From positions 1-20,281 of the forward strand of contig DFJW01000085.1 of the NCBI GenBank assembly GCA_002373775.1: a stretch of 20,281 nucleotides of DNA, given 5' to 3'. The notes beneath the pieces are model-generated. The model was not told the origin of the DNA, ran no database searches, and worked only from the letters and a program-made list of their open reading frames with translations. Numbering within the stretch: position 1 is the stretch's first letter; every line of letters begins with the position of its first letter. The position numbers were made by a program, and so were the translations under genes. The DNA comes from Ruminococcus flavefaciens (GTDB lineage: Bacteria; Bacillota; Clostridia; Oscillospirales; Ruminococcaceae). Below are positions 7,987 through 16,002 of this stretch, in pieces.

Positions 7987-8790
7987 TTAGTCCTTCTTTC
8001 TAACTGCGAATGCAACGCCTACAGAAGCAGCGAGAGCAGCAACTGCAACGCCAACACCGAGGTCGCCTGTAGCAGCAGAAGCTACTGTAGCAGCAGCACC
8101 GGTTGTAGCAGCTGAACCAGTAGTAGCAGCAGCGCCTGTTGTAGCAGCGCCTGTAGTAGCAGACTCACCTGTTGTAGCCTCAGCAGATGTAGTCTCAGCC
8201 TCAGAAGAACCCTCTGTTGTTTCCTCAGAAGAAGGCTCAACGCCGTCGTCAGTTGTGATGCTGTCAACCTTTATAGCGAAGTTGTTGCCTTCAGGAAGGT
8301 TGTAAGCGTTGATGTTTGTCTGAACATAGAGGCAGCTGATAGACTCAGAACCCTCTGCGAGCTTCCACTTTACTGTGTACTGACCGTCACCGTTGATAGC
8401 TGTGAGCTCTTCCTCATCAGTGGGCTTTGAGTGGTGGTCAGGATTTGTGCCGCAAGCACCGCCGAGGTATGCGAAGTAAGCATCAGCATCTGAGCCGTCC
8501 TCGTTCTTGTTTGCGCTCTGCTCGCCGAGACCGGAAACTGTGAAAGTAACAGCGATGTAGTCATTTACAGCAGCTGTGTCAGCGTCGATATCCTTGACAT
8601 CGTTGCCCCAGATGTTGTAGATGTTGAGACGGTAAGAATTGCCGTCAAGACCGTCGATGTTAGCTGTTGTGCCATTGTCCTTGTAAGCAATAGTTGTCTC
8701 AGCAGCGTTGGATGTAAGTGCCATAGCAGCGAGAGCAGAAACAGATATAGCAGAAGCTGCCATAGTTGCAAGAATCTTCTTCATCTTCAT
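7987..8790 (-). CDS. Surface protein: signal peptide, beta-rich domain, ATTG-repeat stalk, C-terminal anchor
   Basis: Predicted 267-aa exported protein. The start at 8790 has AAGGAG (8799-8804) eight bases upstream; MKKIL two codons on is an alternative. The signal peptide ends near SNA (cleavage about residue 29). Residues 30-180 form a beta-rich domain (NSYRLNIYNIWGNDV, YTVKWKLAEGS, FAIKVDSITTDDG) that could be a carbohydrate-binding module; I cannot name it. Residues 183-240 are a Glu/Ser/Thr then Ala/Thr/Gly stalk with repeated ATTG units. The end is AATGD, a hydrophobic stretch (about 244-263) and RKKD, which is the layout of a sortase signal but without the usual LPxTG proline. Simple membrane anchoring is the alternative. 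It has its own promoter. Confidence 0.8.
   Translation of the reverse strand: MKMKKILATMAASAISVSALAAMALTSNAAETTIAYKDNGTTANIDGLDGNSYRLNIYNIWGNDVKDIDADTAAVNDYIAVTFTVSGLGEQSANKNEDGSDADAYFAYLGGACGTNPDHHSKPTDEEELTAINGDGQYTVKWKLAEGSESISCLYVQTNINAYNLPEGNNFAIKVDSITTDDGVEPSSEETTEGSSEAETTSAEATTGESATTGAATTGAAATTGSAATTGAAATVASAATGDLGVGVAVAALAASVGVAFAVRKKD
8069..8180 (-). repeat. Low-complexity Ala/Thr/Gly-coding repeats
   Basis: Imperfect tandem short units, rich in GTAGCAGC and GCACC/GCGCC on the plus strand, encode repeats of ATTG, ATTGAA and AATTGSA in the stalk of the surface protein. Copy number in such tracts can vary between strains, changing stalk length. Confidence 0.75.
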
Positions 8791-8807
8791 AATAAAAACT
8801 CCTTACC

Positions 8808-8846
8808 AAGTGCGGAAATTTGGACCTAAACATAAACATCGCACTT
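8808..8846 (-). promoter_or_regulatory. Inverted repeat in the 5' leader of the surface-protein gene
   Basis: AAGTGCG (8808-8814) and CGCACTT (8840-8846) are perfect 7-bp complements separated by 25 bases. Both lie in the presumed leader downstream of the -10 box, and the inner arm is three bases from the AAGGAG ribosome binding site. The leader could fold into a stem-loop that protects the mRNA or affects translation start. An operator role is also possible. Function is inferred from position only. Confidence 0.45.
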
Positions 8847-8863
8847 TATATTTTTATATCATC

Positions 8864-8892
8864 ATTGTATCACAAAACATACACAAAGTAAA
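8864..8892 (-). promoter_or_regulatory. Sigma-A-type promoter of the surface-protein gene
   Basis: Minus-strand -35 TTTACT (8887-8892) and -10 TACAAT (8864-8869) are separated by 17 bases. The predicted transcription start is near 8857, giving a leader of about 66 bases before the ATG at 8790. The surrounding DNA is AT-rich, unlike the coding DNA on either side. Confidence 0.75.
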
Positions 8893-8990
8893 GTAGCAAA
8901 TTAAACAAACTTCGTATACCGTTCATGGTCATATGTTACACATTTAGCCATAAAATCGGGGGTTTTAAGCCTTCTGCCGGCATCCCGGAT

Positions 8991-11900
8991 TCATTTTTCA
9001 CGGTTCTGGTAGATTATTTCAACTGTGCTGCGCATCATATCGAAAGGCCGCACCTTCGGGCTGATCTTTACGGACACATAGGACTTGCCCATGCCGTTGA
9101 AAGTTATCCTGCCCTTGTATGCAGATGACAGTCCGGCTATCTGGTTGGTGTTCAGGAATTCGGTGTAGAAGTACATGTTGCCGTTCTTCTGTGAGATCTC
9201 GGTGATGCCGAGTTTTGCGGCCTTGTTCCTGAGCAGGGAAACGTCTATCAGTCCCACCACCGACTTAGGCGGCTCGCCGTAGCGGTCTATGAGTTCGTCT
9301 ATGAGGTCGGTCTTGTCGGAATCCTCGTTCACGAGCATGATCTTTCGGTACATGTCAATGCGCTGATTGAGACTGGAGATGTACTTCTCGGGGATGTGTG
9401 CGTCGATCTGTATATCCACCAGACACTCCGGCACCTTCTCGGGCTGTTCGCCCTTTTCCTCGGCTATGGCTTCCGAGAGCAGTTTCAGATACATATCATA
9501 CCCCACGGCTTCCATGTGACCGTGCTGCCTGCCTCCGAGTATGCTTCCTGCACCTCGTATCTCAAGATCACGGAGAGCTATGCGGAAACCGCTGCCGAAC
9601 TGTGTGAATTCGCGCATTGCGTTGAGACGCTTGGTCGCCACTTCGGTCAGCACCTTGTCGCGCTGATAGGTGAAGTATGCGTAACCGCGTCTGTTGGATC
9701 GTCCTACACGTCCGCGCAGCTGATAGAGCTGTGAAAGTCCGAAACGGTCGGAGTCTTCGATGATGAGCGTATTGACGTTCGGCACATCCACTCCGGTCTC
9801 TATAATTGTGGTGCAGACGAGAATGTCTATCTCATGCTCCACCAGCTGTTCCCAGATATCGGACATCTCATCCTCGCTCATCTGTCCGTGTGCATAGGCT
9901 ATCCGGGCTTCAGGTATGAAATCCTTCAGACGGGCGGCACATGCCTGTATGGTCTCGACGCGGTTGTGGATGTAGTAGACCTGACCTCCGCGCCTGAGTT
10001 CGCGGACTATAGCCTGAATTACAGTCCCGGCGTTGTATTCGATGACGTAGGTCTGCACGGGGTATCTGTCCTGCGGAGGCTCTTCAAGTACTGACATGTC
10101 GCGTATTCCGCTCATAGCCATGTTCAGCGTTCTCGGAATGGGAGTAGCCGAGAGCATCAGCACGTCCACTCCGCTGAATGTCTCCTTGAATCTTTCCTTG
10201 TGGGCAACGCCGAAACGCTGCTCCTCGTCTATTATGGCAAGTCCCAGATCCTTGAATACCACAGATTTCTGGATTATCTTGTGCGTACCGATCAGCAGGT
10301 CTATCCTGCCCTGTTTCAGCTTCTTGATTATCTCTTCCTGCTGTTTGGGACTGCGGTAGCGGCTGAGCAGTTCAACGTTTACCGGGAAATGTTCGAATCT
10401 GCGCAGAGCCGTCTGGTAATGCTGCCATGCGAGAACCGTGGTGGGCGCGAGTATTGCGCACTGCTTTCCTGCAAGGACACATTTCATCGCCGCACGCAGA
10501 GCAACTTCGGTCTTTCCGAAGCCGACGTCTCCGCACAGCAGTCTTTCCATTGGACGCGCACGTTCCATATCGGCTTTTATCTCTTCAATGGACTGGAGCT
10601 GGTCATCAGTCTCCACATAGGGGAAACGCTCTTCGAATTCGCGCTGTATCTCGTCATCCGGGTAGAATGCGAATCCCACGCTCTTTTCACGTTTTGCGTA
10701 AAGGGCGATGAGTTCATGCGCCATATCCTTTACGGCACGCTTGACATTGTTTCGTGTTTTCTGCCATTCGCCGGAACTCAGTTTGTTGAGCTTTACGCCG
10801 GAATCATCACGGGGACCGATGTATTTGGACACCATGTCCAGCTGTGTGACGGGGATGTAGAGTTTGTCCGTACCGGCGTACTGTATGGTTATGTAGTCCT
10901 TGGTGACACCTTCGAGTTCCAGTTTGCGTATGCCGATGAAACGGCCTATGCCGTGACCGGAATGTACCACAAGGTCGCCTTCTGTGATGTCGGCGAGAGA
11001 ACGTATCTCCTCGGCTTTATTGCGTTTTGTGCGGCGTTTCTTGCGGACGGAATCCATAGCCCTGCCCTGAGTTATGAGTACAGTTTTGTTCTCGGGATAT
11101 TCGAATCCTCCTGCAAAGCTGCCCGACATAAGGCAGACATGGCCTTTTTCCGGGACTATGTTCTCGGAGATGAGCTCGCAGGGGATGCCTTCCTCGCGGA
11201 GGTCGTCCTGTATTATGGGCAGCGTCTTTTCGCTTCCGGCAGCGAGAAGTATGCGGTATCCTCGCTGACGGTACTCTGCAAGGTCTTCAAGGAGCTGTTT
11301 CATCTCACCGCTCCATGGTGCAGTCTGCATAGCTTCAAAGCTTACGAGCCGGCGGAAGTCGATACGTTCTCCGCCCTGCATGAAGCTGCTCATGTAGAGG
11401 CATACATGCTTTTCGGCAATGTGCTGTATCTCTGCCAGTTCGAGAGTATAGCCTTCCAGTCCCTTGCAGAGCCAGCCGTCGTCTATCAGTATCTTCATAT
11501 CCTCGCTGTAGCGCGAGATGATGCCGGCTGCATTTTCCATTATCTCGGAATAGTCGCTGAAAAGCACGGTGCCGTCGATATAGTCGAAAATAGTGGTAGG
11601 CTCGCCGTATACCAGAGGATAGTATTTCACGCCGTGGGCGAGTATCTCGCCTGCGCGAAGACGGTTCACATCAGCGCCGAGATGCTGGCGGATCAGTTCC
11701 GCACGTTTTCCGCGTGCTTTGCGGCAGAGTTCCTCTATTTTGTCAGCCAGTTCGTTCCCGTCGTAGAGTATCTCGCCGGCAGGGTATATCTCCAGCTTTT
11801 CAAGAGGCTCGGTACGCCTCTGTGTGTCGGTCTCGAATTCGTTTATGGAGTCTATCTCGTCGCCCCATAATTCTATACGCACAGGTTTATCTGCCTGAAC

Positions 11901-12449
11901 GGGGAAGATGTCGATGATAGAGCCGCGCACAGAGAACTGCGAAGGACCTTCCACCTTTTCACAGCGCTGATAGCCGCATTTTGCCAGCGTGAGGCAGAGC
12001 GCCGGAAGGTCAAGAGGCGTGTCACGGTCTATTTCTATACCTGCTGCTATCAGTACGCCGACAGGTATGACCGGCTGCATCACAGCTTCTATGCTCGCAC
12101 ATATGACGCTGCACTGATTCTTTGCCGCACGGGTGAGTGCGGAAATCCGCATATGCTCATACTCATGGTTAGAGCTGTCCACGGGAGTGAACACCAGTTC
12201 CTTTGAGGGAAAGAGCACGGCGGTATCGCTGCCGGACATGGAGTTTATGTCATCGCACAGCTTTTTGGCTTCCGCTTCCGTGCCGGTCACGGCAAGGTGT
12301 ACTTTTTCACCGGCAAGGGCAGTTATGAGCTGTGCCCGGTGTATATGGGAAAGTCCCGTCACTGAGACGGGCGATATCTTTTTCTCTATCGCCTGACTGA
12401 TGCTCCTGTATCCGTCAAGCTCGGTAAATAGTTCCTTGAATATGTTCAT
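8991..12449 (-). CDS. mfd: Transcription-repair coupling factor Mfd
   Basis: Full-length (1152 aa) DNA translocase that removes RNA polymerase stalled at DNA damage and recruits UvrA for nucleotide excision repair. Domains in order are UvrB-like N-terminal modules (about 1-350), an RNA-polymerase-interaction CarD-like domain (about 490-545, GDLVVHSGHGIGRFIG), and a superfamily 2 helicase core. The core has Walker A GDVGFGKTE (640-648), DEEQ (741-744), SATPIPRT (767-774) and motif VI QLRGRVGR (910-917). The C-terminal TRCF domain follows (about 1000-1150), which binds the N-terminal domain to keep the enzyme inactive until needed. The start at 12449 has GGAG seven bases upstream. It lies 42 bases after pth, the pth-mfd order seen in many Firmicutes. 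No clear terminator follows the stop. Confidence 0.98.
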   Translation of the reverse strand: MNIFKELFTELDGYRSISQAIEKKISPVSVTGLSHIHRAQLITALAGEKVHLAVTGTEAEAKKLCDDINSMSGSDTAVLFPSKELVFTPVDSSNHEYEHMRISALTRAAKNQCSVICASIEAVMQPVIPVGVLIAAGIEIDRDTPLDLPALCLTLAKCGYQRCEKVEGPSQFSVRGSIIDIFPVQADKPVRIELWGDEIDSINEFETDTQRRTEPLEKLEIYPAGEILYDGNELADKIEELCRKARGKRAELIRQHLGADVNRLRAGEILAHGVKYYPLVYGEPTTIFDYIDGTVLFSDYSEIMENAAGIISRYSEDMKILIDDGWLCKGLEGYTLELAEIQHIAEKHVCLYMSSFMQGGERIDFRRLVSFEAMQTAPWSGEMKQLLEDLAEYRQRGYRILLAAGSEKTLPIIQDDLREEGIPCELISENIVPEKGHVCLMSGSFAGGFEYPENKTVLITQGRAMDSVRKKRRTKRNKAEEIRSLADITEGDLVVHSGHGIGRFIGIRKLELEGVTKDYITIQYAGTDKLYIPVTQLDMVSKYIGPRDDSGVKLNKLSSGEWQKTRNNVKRAVKDMAHELIALYAKREKSVGFAFYPDDEIQREFEERFPYVETDDQLQSIEEIKADMERARPMERLLCGDVGFGKTEVALRAAMKCVLAGKQCAILAPTTVLAWQHYQTALRRFEHFPVNVELLSRYRSPKQQEEIIKKLKQGRIDLLIGTHKIIQKSVVFKDLGLAIIDEEQRFGVAHKERFKETFSGVDVLMLSATPIPRTLNMAMSGIRDMSVLEEPPQDRYPVQTYVIEYNAGTVIQAIVRELRRGGQVYYIHNRVETIQACAARLKDFIPEARIAYAHGQMSEDEMSDIWEQLVEHEIDILVCTTIIETGVDVPNVNTLIIEDSDRFGLSQLYQLRGRVGRSNRRGYAYFTYQRDKVLTEVATKRLNAMREFTQFGSGFRIALRDLEIRGAGSILGGRQHGHMEAVGYDMYLKLLSEAIAEEKGEQPEKVPECLVDIQIDAHIPEKYISSLNQRIDMYRKIMLVNEDSDKTDLIDELIDRYGEPPKSVVGLIDVSLLRNKAAKLGITEISQKNGNMYFYTEFLNTNQIAGLSSAYKGRITFNGMGKSYVSVKISPKVRPFDMMRSTVEIIYQNREK

Positions 12450-12491
12450 TCTAATGCTCCGTATCTGTTCTGGAGAATGACCGGGAACGGC

Positions 12492-13118
12492 TCATGAATT
12501 GTACTTGTTCATGGCTTCGTCGATCTTTCCCTGCACCATGAGTTTTATGCACTCACAGGCATTTTCGGAAGAGGTCTTCATTTTTTCAGCGTCTTCCTTG
12601 CCGAATTTTCCCAGCACCCATTTTGCAAGGTCGTAGTCCGGATGCGGCTTCTTTCCGACGCCTATCTTTATGCGCGGGAAATCATCGCTGCCGGTGAGTT
12701 CGCAGATGCTCCTGAGACCGTTGTGGCCGCCGTGGCTGCCCTTTCTCTTTATCCTGAGCTTTCCGGGATCAAGGGAAATGTCATCGCAGATGACTATGAG
12801 GTTAGAAGGCTCGATCTTGTAGAACTCCATTGCCTGTACGACAGCTTCGCCGCTGTTGTTCATGTATGTGGTGGGCTTGAGCAGCAGACAGCGCTTGCCT
12901 TCTATGGTGACCTCAGCGGTCTTGCCCTTGAAACGCAGGCGGTCGATGCTCTCGCCGAGCTGTGCGGCAAGGGTGTCAAGGACATTGAATCCGGCGTTGT
13001 GACGTGTGCCGTCATATTCCATTCCGGGGTTGCCGAGTCCGGCTATCACATACTCTATTTTACCACGCGCAGCAGGCGAATTTGTGGAAATGCGGTCGAA
13101 TATATCAAAAATACTCAT
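12492..13118 (-). CDS. pth: Peptidyl-tRNA hydrolase with N-terminal extension
   Basis: Cytoplasmic enzyme that cleaves peptidyl-tRNA dropped from ribosomes, recycling tRNA. 208 aa against the usual 185-195. The catalytic His is His40 (GTRHNAGF), with Asn30 (GLGNPG), Asn87 (TYMNNSG), Asp112 (CDDISLDPG) and Asn133 (GGHNGL) as the other conserved active-site or tRNA-contact residues; all are present. About 21 residues (MSIFDIFDRI...) precede the usual start of the fold. The start is well supported because AAGGAG lies six bases upstream of the ATG at 13118. The gene starts 10 bases after the acetyltransferase stop and its ribosome binding site abuts that stop, so the two are likely translated from one mRNA. 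Confidence 0.97.
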   Translation of the reverse strand: MSIFDIFDRISTNSPAARGKIEYVIAGLGNPGMEYDGTRHNAGFNVLDTLAAQLGESIDRLRFKGKTAEVTIEGKRCLLLKPTTYMNNSGEAVVQAMEFYKIEPSNLIVICDDISLDPGKLRIKRKGSHGGHNGLRSICELTGSDDFPRIKIGVGKKPHPDYDLAKWVLGKFGKEDAEKMKTSSENACECIKLMVQGKIDEAMNKYNS

Positions 13119-13128
13119 GGTCTTCTCC

Positions 13129-13593
13129 TTAAAAATCGTATTTCATATCTGTGTATTTTGAGAAACTCTCCTCGAATCCGAGGGATTTGTAAAGCTTCAC
13201 AGCAGATCTCACTGCTTTAAGTTCAAGGCAGTCGAGCCGCAGTTCTGAAGCTTTTTCCAGCAGCCTTTTCATCAGGCTGCCTGCGATGCCGTGGCGGCGG
13301 TATCCCGGTTTTGTGTACACATTCAGCACCGTTCCGGTCATTCCTCCCGGGAATCGTGGACCGGCTGGCTTTTCTGTAATGAGCAGGAAGCAGCAGCTGA
13401 CAGCTTCACCGTTTTCTTCGGCTAAGTATGCTATGAGTTCCTTGCCGAGCCTGCGGCGGAAGTAGTCCGGAAGGTTTTGGCGTATCTGTGCCTCTGCCTC
13501 CGGCGCAAGTCCGCCGTTGTCTTCTCTGAGGTATGCTATACGCAGTTCGGTCAGCGTATTTATATCGCTTATGGAAGCTGTTCTCTCGGTCAT
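13129..13593 (-). CDS. GNAT-family N-acetyltransferase
   Basis: A 154-aa acyl-CoA-dependent transferase. The acetyl-CoA-binding motif A is seen as LNVYTKPGYRRHGIAGSLM, with the R-x-x-G-x-A loop that grips the pyrophosphate. The C-terminal motif B is AVKLYKSLGFEES. The N-terminus (TASISDINTLTELRIAYLRED) is typical of the family. The substrate (small molecule, peptide or protein N-terminus) is unknown. The start chosen is ATG at 13593 with GGAG eight bases upstream. GTG at 13602 is a real alternative: it overlaps the previous gene's TGA as GTGA and has AAAGGA five bases before it. It sits in a tight operon with PHP phosphatase, pth and mfd. Confidence 0.9.
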   Translation of the reverse strand: MTERTASISDINTLTELRIAYLREDNGGLAPEAEAQIRQNLPDYFRRRLGKELIAYLAEENGEAVSCCFLLITEKPAGPRFPGGMTGTVLNVYTKPGYRRHGIAGSLMKRLLEKASELRLDCLELKAVRSAVKLYKSLGFEESFSKYTDMKYDF

Positions 13594-13598
13594 ATCTT

Positions 13599-14363
13599 TC
13601 ACTCCAGTCCTTTCAGTGTGCTGACTAAAGGCAGACCTGCTGCCTCAGCCAGTTTCCGGCATTTTTCTATGTTGGTGCTGTTGCTGAGGGCATCCGGTGT
13701 ATGAGCATCGCAGCCGATGATCGCTGAGCATCCGCATTTTTTTGCGATATCCAGAAATCTTCCGGAGGTGTAGTGCCTTCCCTCACGGACACCGAGCAGG
13801 TTTATCTCCACGGGGATGTTCCTTTCTTTCAGATAAGTGCAGAGCCTTGAAAGCTGTTCATCATAGAGCTCCGGACTGCCTGTGAAGTTTATCAGGTCAG
13901 GGTGTGCGACGTATTTGTATCTTCCGGAATCCATTCCCTCTATGACCAGGTCAACGTACTTTATCAGGTCATCCGGATCGGCTGTGGGGAAGCCGGTATA
14001 TGCACCGTATGGCTCGCGTTGAATGAAGTGCTGACCGAGTATCATGTAGTCAAGGGGATAGCCCGCGAGCAGTCTGTCCTGAGCCTCCATGAGTTCCGGG
14101 ATGTATTCGGATTCGAACCCGATGTATATCCTTATGTCCTTTTCGTATTCCTTTTTCAGGTCAAGAAGGGAAGTGAAGTAGCCGTCAACTTCCTCCGGTT
14201 TCATTCTTGTGCCGGATACATATCCGTCGTCGAATATCCAGGGGCAGTGATCTGAGAATCCCAGCACCTTCATTCCCTGCATTATAGCGTGTTCAACATA
14301 CTCTCTGTCCTCGCCGGAAGCGTGTCCGCAGCGTTTTGTATGGGTATGGTAATTTGCGGTCAT
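13599..14363 (-). CDS. PHP-domain phosphatase, HisJ/HisK-type histidinol-phosphatase family
   Basis: A 254-aa metal-dependent phosphoesterase. The start is ATG at 14363 with AAAGGTGG ending five bases upstream; the GTG at 14372 lies inside that ribosome binding site and is rejected. Metal-binding residues of the PHP fold are visible: HTHT (His6, His8), CGH (His14), SDH (Asp38, His39), GFESE, LGQH, AHPD and GCDAH near the C-terminus. The best-known role is histidinol-phosphate hydrolysis, the eighth step of histidine synthesis. No other his gene is in the window, and relatives act on other phosphates, so the exact substrate is unproven. It appears to be the first gene of the PHP-GNAT-pth-mfd run, though no clean promoter is visible between the upstream terminator and the start. 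Confidence 0.88.
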   Translation of the reverse strand: MTANYHTHTKRCGHASGEDREYVEHAIMQGMKVLGFSDHCPWIFDDGYVSGTRMKPEEVDGYFTSLLDLKKEYEKDIRIYIGFESEYIPELMEAQDRLLAGYPLDYMILGQHFIQREPYGAYTGFPTADPDDLIKYVDLVIEGMDSGRYKYVAHPDLINFTGSPELYDEQLSRLCTYLKERNIPVEINLLGVREGRHYTSGRFLDIAKKCGCSAIIGCDAHTPDALSNSTNIEKCRKLAEAAGLPLVSTLKGLE

Positions 14364-14393
14364 AGTATCCACCTTTCTGTTTTATGCACAGGC

Positions 14394-14429
14394 AAAAGCG
14401 CCCTTTCCGCTGTCGCCGGGAAAGGACGC
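14394..14429 (-). terminator. Intrinsic terminator after the 12-helix membrane protein gene
   Basis: GCGCCCTTTCC (14398-14408), a 10-base loop, GGAAAGGACGC (14419-14429): 11 positions with one mismatch. On the minus strand the stem is followed by TTTT (14394-14397). It lies five bases after the membrane-protein stop and 30 bases upstream of the PHP phosphatase start, separating the two transcripts at least partly. Confidence 0.78.
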
Positions 14430-14434
14430 AGTTA

Positions 14435-15943
14435 TCACTTTTTATCCGGTCCGCTGCCGGATGTCTTTCCGGCGGGCTTGTACTTCTTGTAGTACATAAG
14501 GAAAGCGGTGAGGACCGCAGCAACCTGAGCGAGCAGGATAGCATAGCAGTAGTCCACGGGCTTTTTGTCCAGCCATTTTAAAAGTACATACCATGCTGCC
14601 GGCAGCAAGATCGTGAATGTTCCTCCCAGTCCTGAGGGGAATGTGCCTTCGTTTATGAGGACTTCGAACAGTGTGCAGCATACGATGACTGTCACTACTG
14701 CGCTTATCACCAGCAGTTTTCTCTTTGTACCCATGTCCGAAAGCGGATCATCCGAGATGTATTTCTGATATCTGTAGAGCCAGTAGTAGAGCAGCGAAGT
14801 ACAAACAGGCAGATATACAAGTCCTGTTACGGCTGCGGCTATGTCCAGTTTCAGTTTTTTCAGCACGAATACTGCTTCATAGGTGAGAAGAGTTATCACG
14901 GCTATGAGGACCGTCGGCAGTAAAAGTCCGCGGACAGCATAATGCACGAGGACGATCATTCCTGCACACACTGCGAATCTTGATACTCTTCCTTCGCCTA
15001 CCATTTTGCCTATCCTGCTCTGCAATGCGTTGTCTGTCACCGCAAGGAGAGCGATGACAGCAGCTGCTATCAGAACGAATCTGCATCCTTTCCACGGAGT
15101 GAATTCTCCGGACTTCAGTGCAGCTGCCCATATTACAAGAAGTGCGGGCGGACATGCGACAGCCAGTATGGTGTTCGGCATGCCTATGAGTTTTTTGCTG
15201 CTGTATCCGATATCGTTTGCCAGGAACATAATACCGCCTGCCATTGCGGCGAACATTGCAATGTAGAACCACCACCTGGTGTTCCCGGCGACTCCCGGGG
15301 GATCGAATCCGCCGTATACAGCTTCATAATGCCTCAGCCATCTGTAAAATAATACCGAGACTATGAATGTGAAGGTGTATCTGAGTATAGTGACAGGCAG
15401 TTCCTGACCGAAGAAGTATTCTTCCTTGATATCGTCTGTCTTCTGATGATTTATCAGAAGTTCGTATGCTATGTTGAAGAATGCGGCTGCGCCGGCGATC
15501 AGAAGGGTGTGCATCACCATCTCACGCGCTGAAATAAAGGTCAGCACCAGCATTATCACAGCGAGCACTCCGCATATCCAGCGGCTGACTTTTCTGTGTC
15601 TGAGACGGCTTTTCAGGAAATCCGGAGGAGTGACCTTCGGCTCTTCTGCCGGAGTTTCGGGCACATACCGCGGCTGAGGGAACGCACCTGCCGGAACATT
15701 TGCCGGACCGTAATATGTGCCGTAGTATCCGTTGTTCACGGGAGCGCCGTATTCCGCGGCATTTCCGGGCGTGCCGTGCATCTGCGGAGGGACGCTCTGT
15801 CCGGGCTGAGCCGCAGTTCTGTCATCCTTAGCGGCAAGACTTTTATGTATCTTTGCGATCTTTTTTGCGACTATTTCCCTGTCCTTATCTGCGCTGTCAT
15901 CGCCGGACGTGCTGTCACTGAGTTCGTACTTGTCATCGGGCAT
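14435..15943 (-). CDS. Multi-pass membrane protein of unknown function
   Basis: A 502-aa protein. The start at 15943 has AAAGGAGG seven bases upstream. Residues 1-119 are soluble and low-complexity: an acidic start (MPDDKYELSD), a short charged helix (REIVAKKIAKIHKSL) and a Pro/Gly/Tyr-rich stretch (NNGYYGTYYGP). About 12 hydrophobic helices follow, the first at about 121-139 (WICGVLAVIMLVL). The tail is charged and ends DKK. I recognise no transporter signature or catalytic motif. Such layouts occur in polysaccharide- or envelope-related membrane proteins, but that is only a possibility. It is a single-gene unit with its own promoter and terminator, downstream of the triple repeat. Confidence 0.85.
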   Translation of the reverse strand: MPDDKYELSDSTSGDDSADKDREIVAKKIAKIHKSLAAKDDRTAAQPGQSVPPQMHGTPGNAAEYGAPVNNGYYGTYYGPANVPAGAFPQPRYVPETPAEEPKVTPPDFLKSRLRHRKVSRWICGVLAVIMLVLTFISAREMVMHTLLIAGAAAFFNIAYELLINHQKTDDIKEEYFFGQELPVTILRYTFTFIVSVLFYRWLRHYEAVYGGFDPPGVAGNTRWWFYIAMFAAMAGGIMFLANDIGYSSKKLIGMPNTILAVACPPALLVIWAAALKSGEFTPWKGCRFVLIAAAVIALLAVTDNALQSRIGKMVGEGRVSRFAVCAGMIVLVHYAVRGLLLPTVLIAVITLLTYEAVFVLKKLKLDIAAAVTGLVYLPVCTSLLYYWLYRYQKYISDDPLSDMGTKRKLLVISAVVTVIVCCTLFEVLINEGTFPSGLGGTFTILLPAAWYVLLKWLDKKPVDYCYAILLAQVAAVLTAFLMYYKKYKPAGKTSGSGPDKK

Positions 15944-15973
15944 AAGTGAGCCTCCTTTGCCGGTTTTTCCATT

Positions 15974-16002
15974 ATTATAGCATATAATTCAGAAAAGAGC
16001 AA
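15974..16002 (-). promoter_or_regulatory. Promoter of the 12-helix membrane protein gene, at the edge of the repeat array
   Basis: On the minus strand, an extended -10 TGCTATAAT (TATAAT at 15974-15979) lies 17 bases from a weak -35 TTGCTC (15997-16002). The predicted start of transcription is near 15967, about 24 bases before the ATG. The -35 lies inside repeat unit 1. The matching region in the other two units is degenerate (spacing of 19-20 bases and poorer -10 boxes). Confidence 0.7.

Noticed and set aside
8977..8988. CCGG-CATC-CCGG hairpin as the mfd terminator
   Set aside because: The stem is only 4 bp and no T-run follows on the minus strand.
10200..11870. Long plus-strand open frame (556 codons) inside mfd
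   Set aside because: It is fully antisense to mfd, whose motifs are intact. Its composition is that of a reverse-frame shadow, with no ribosome binding site or domain.
14364..14372. GTG at 14372 as start of the PHP phosphatase
   Set aside because: The GTG is part of the AAAGGTGG ribosome binding site that serves the ATG at 14363.
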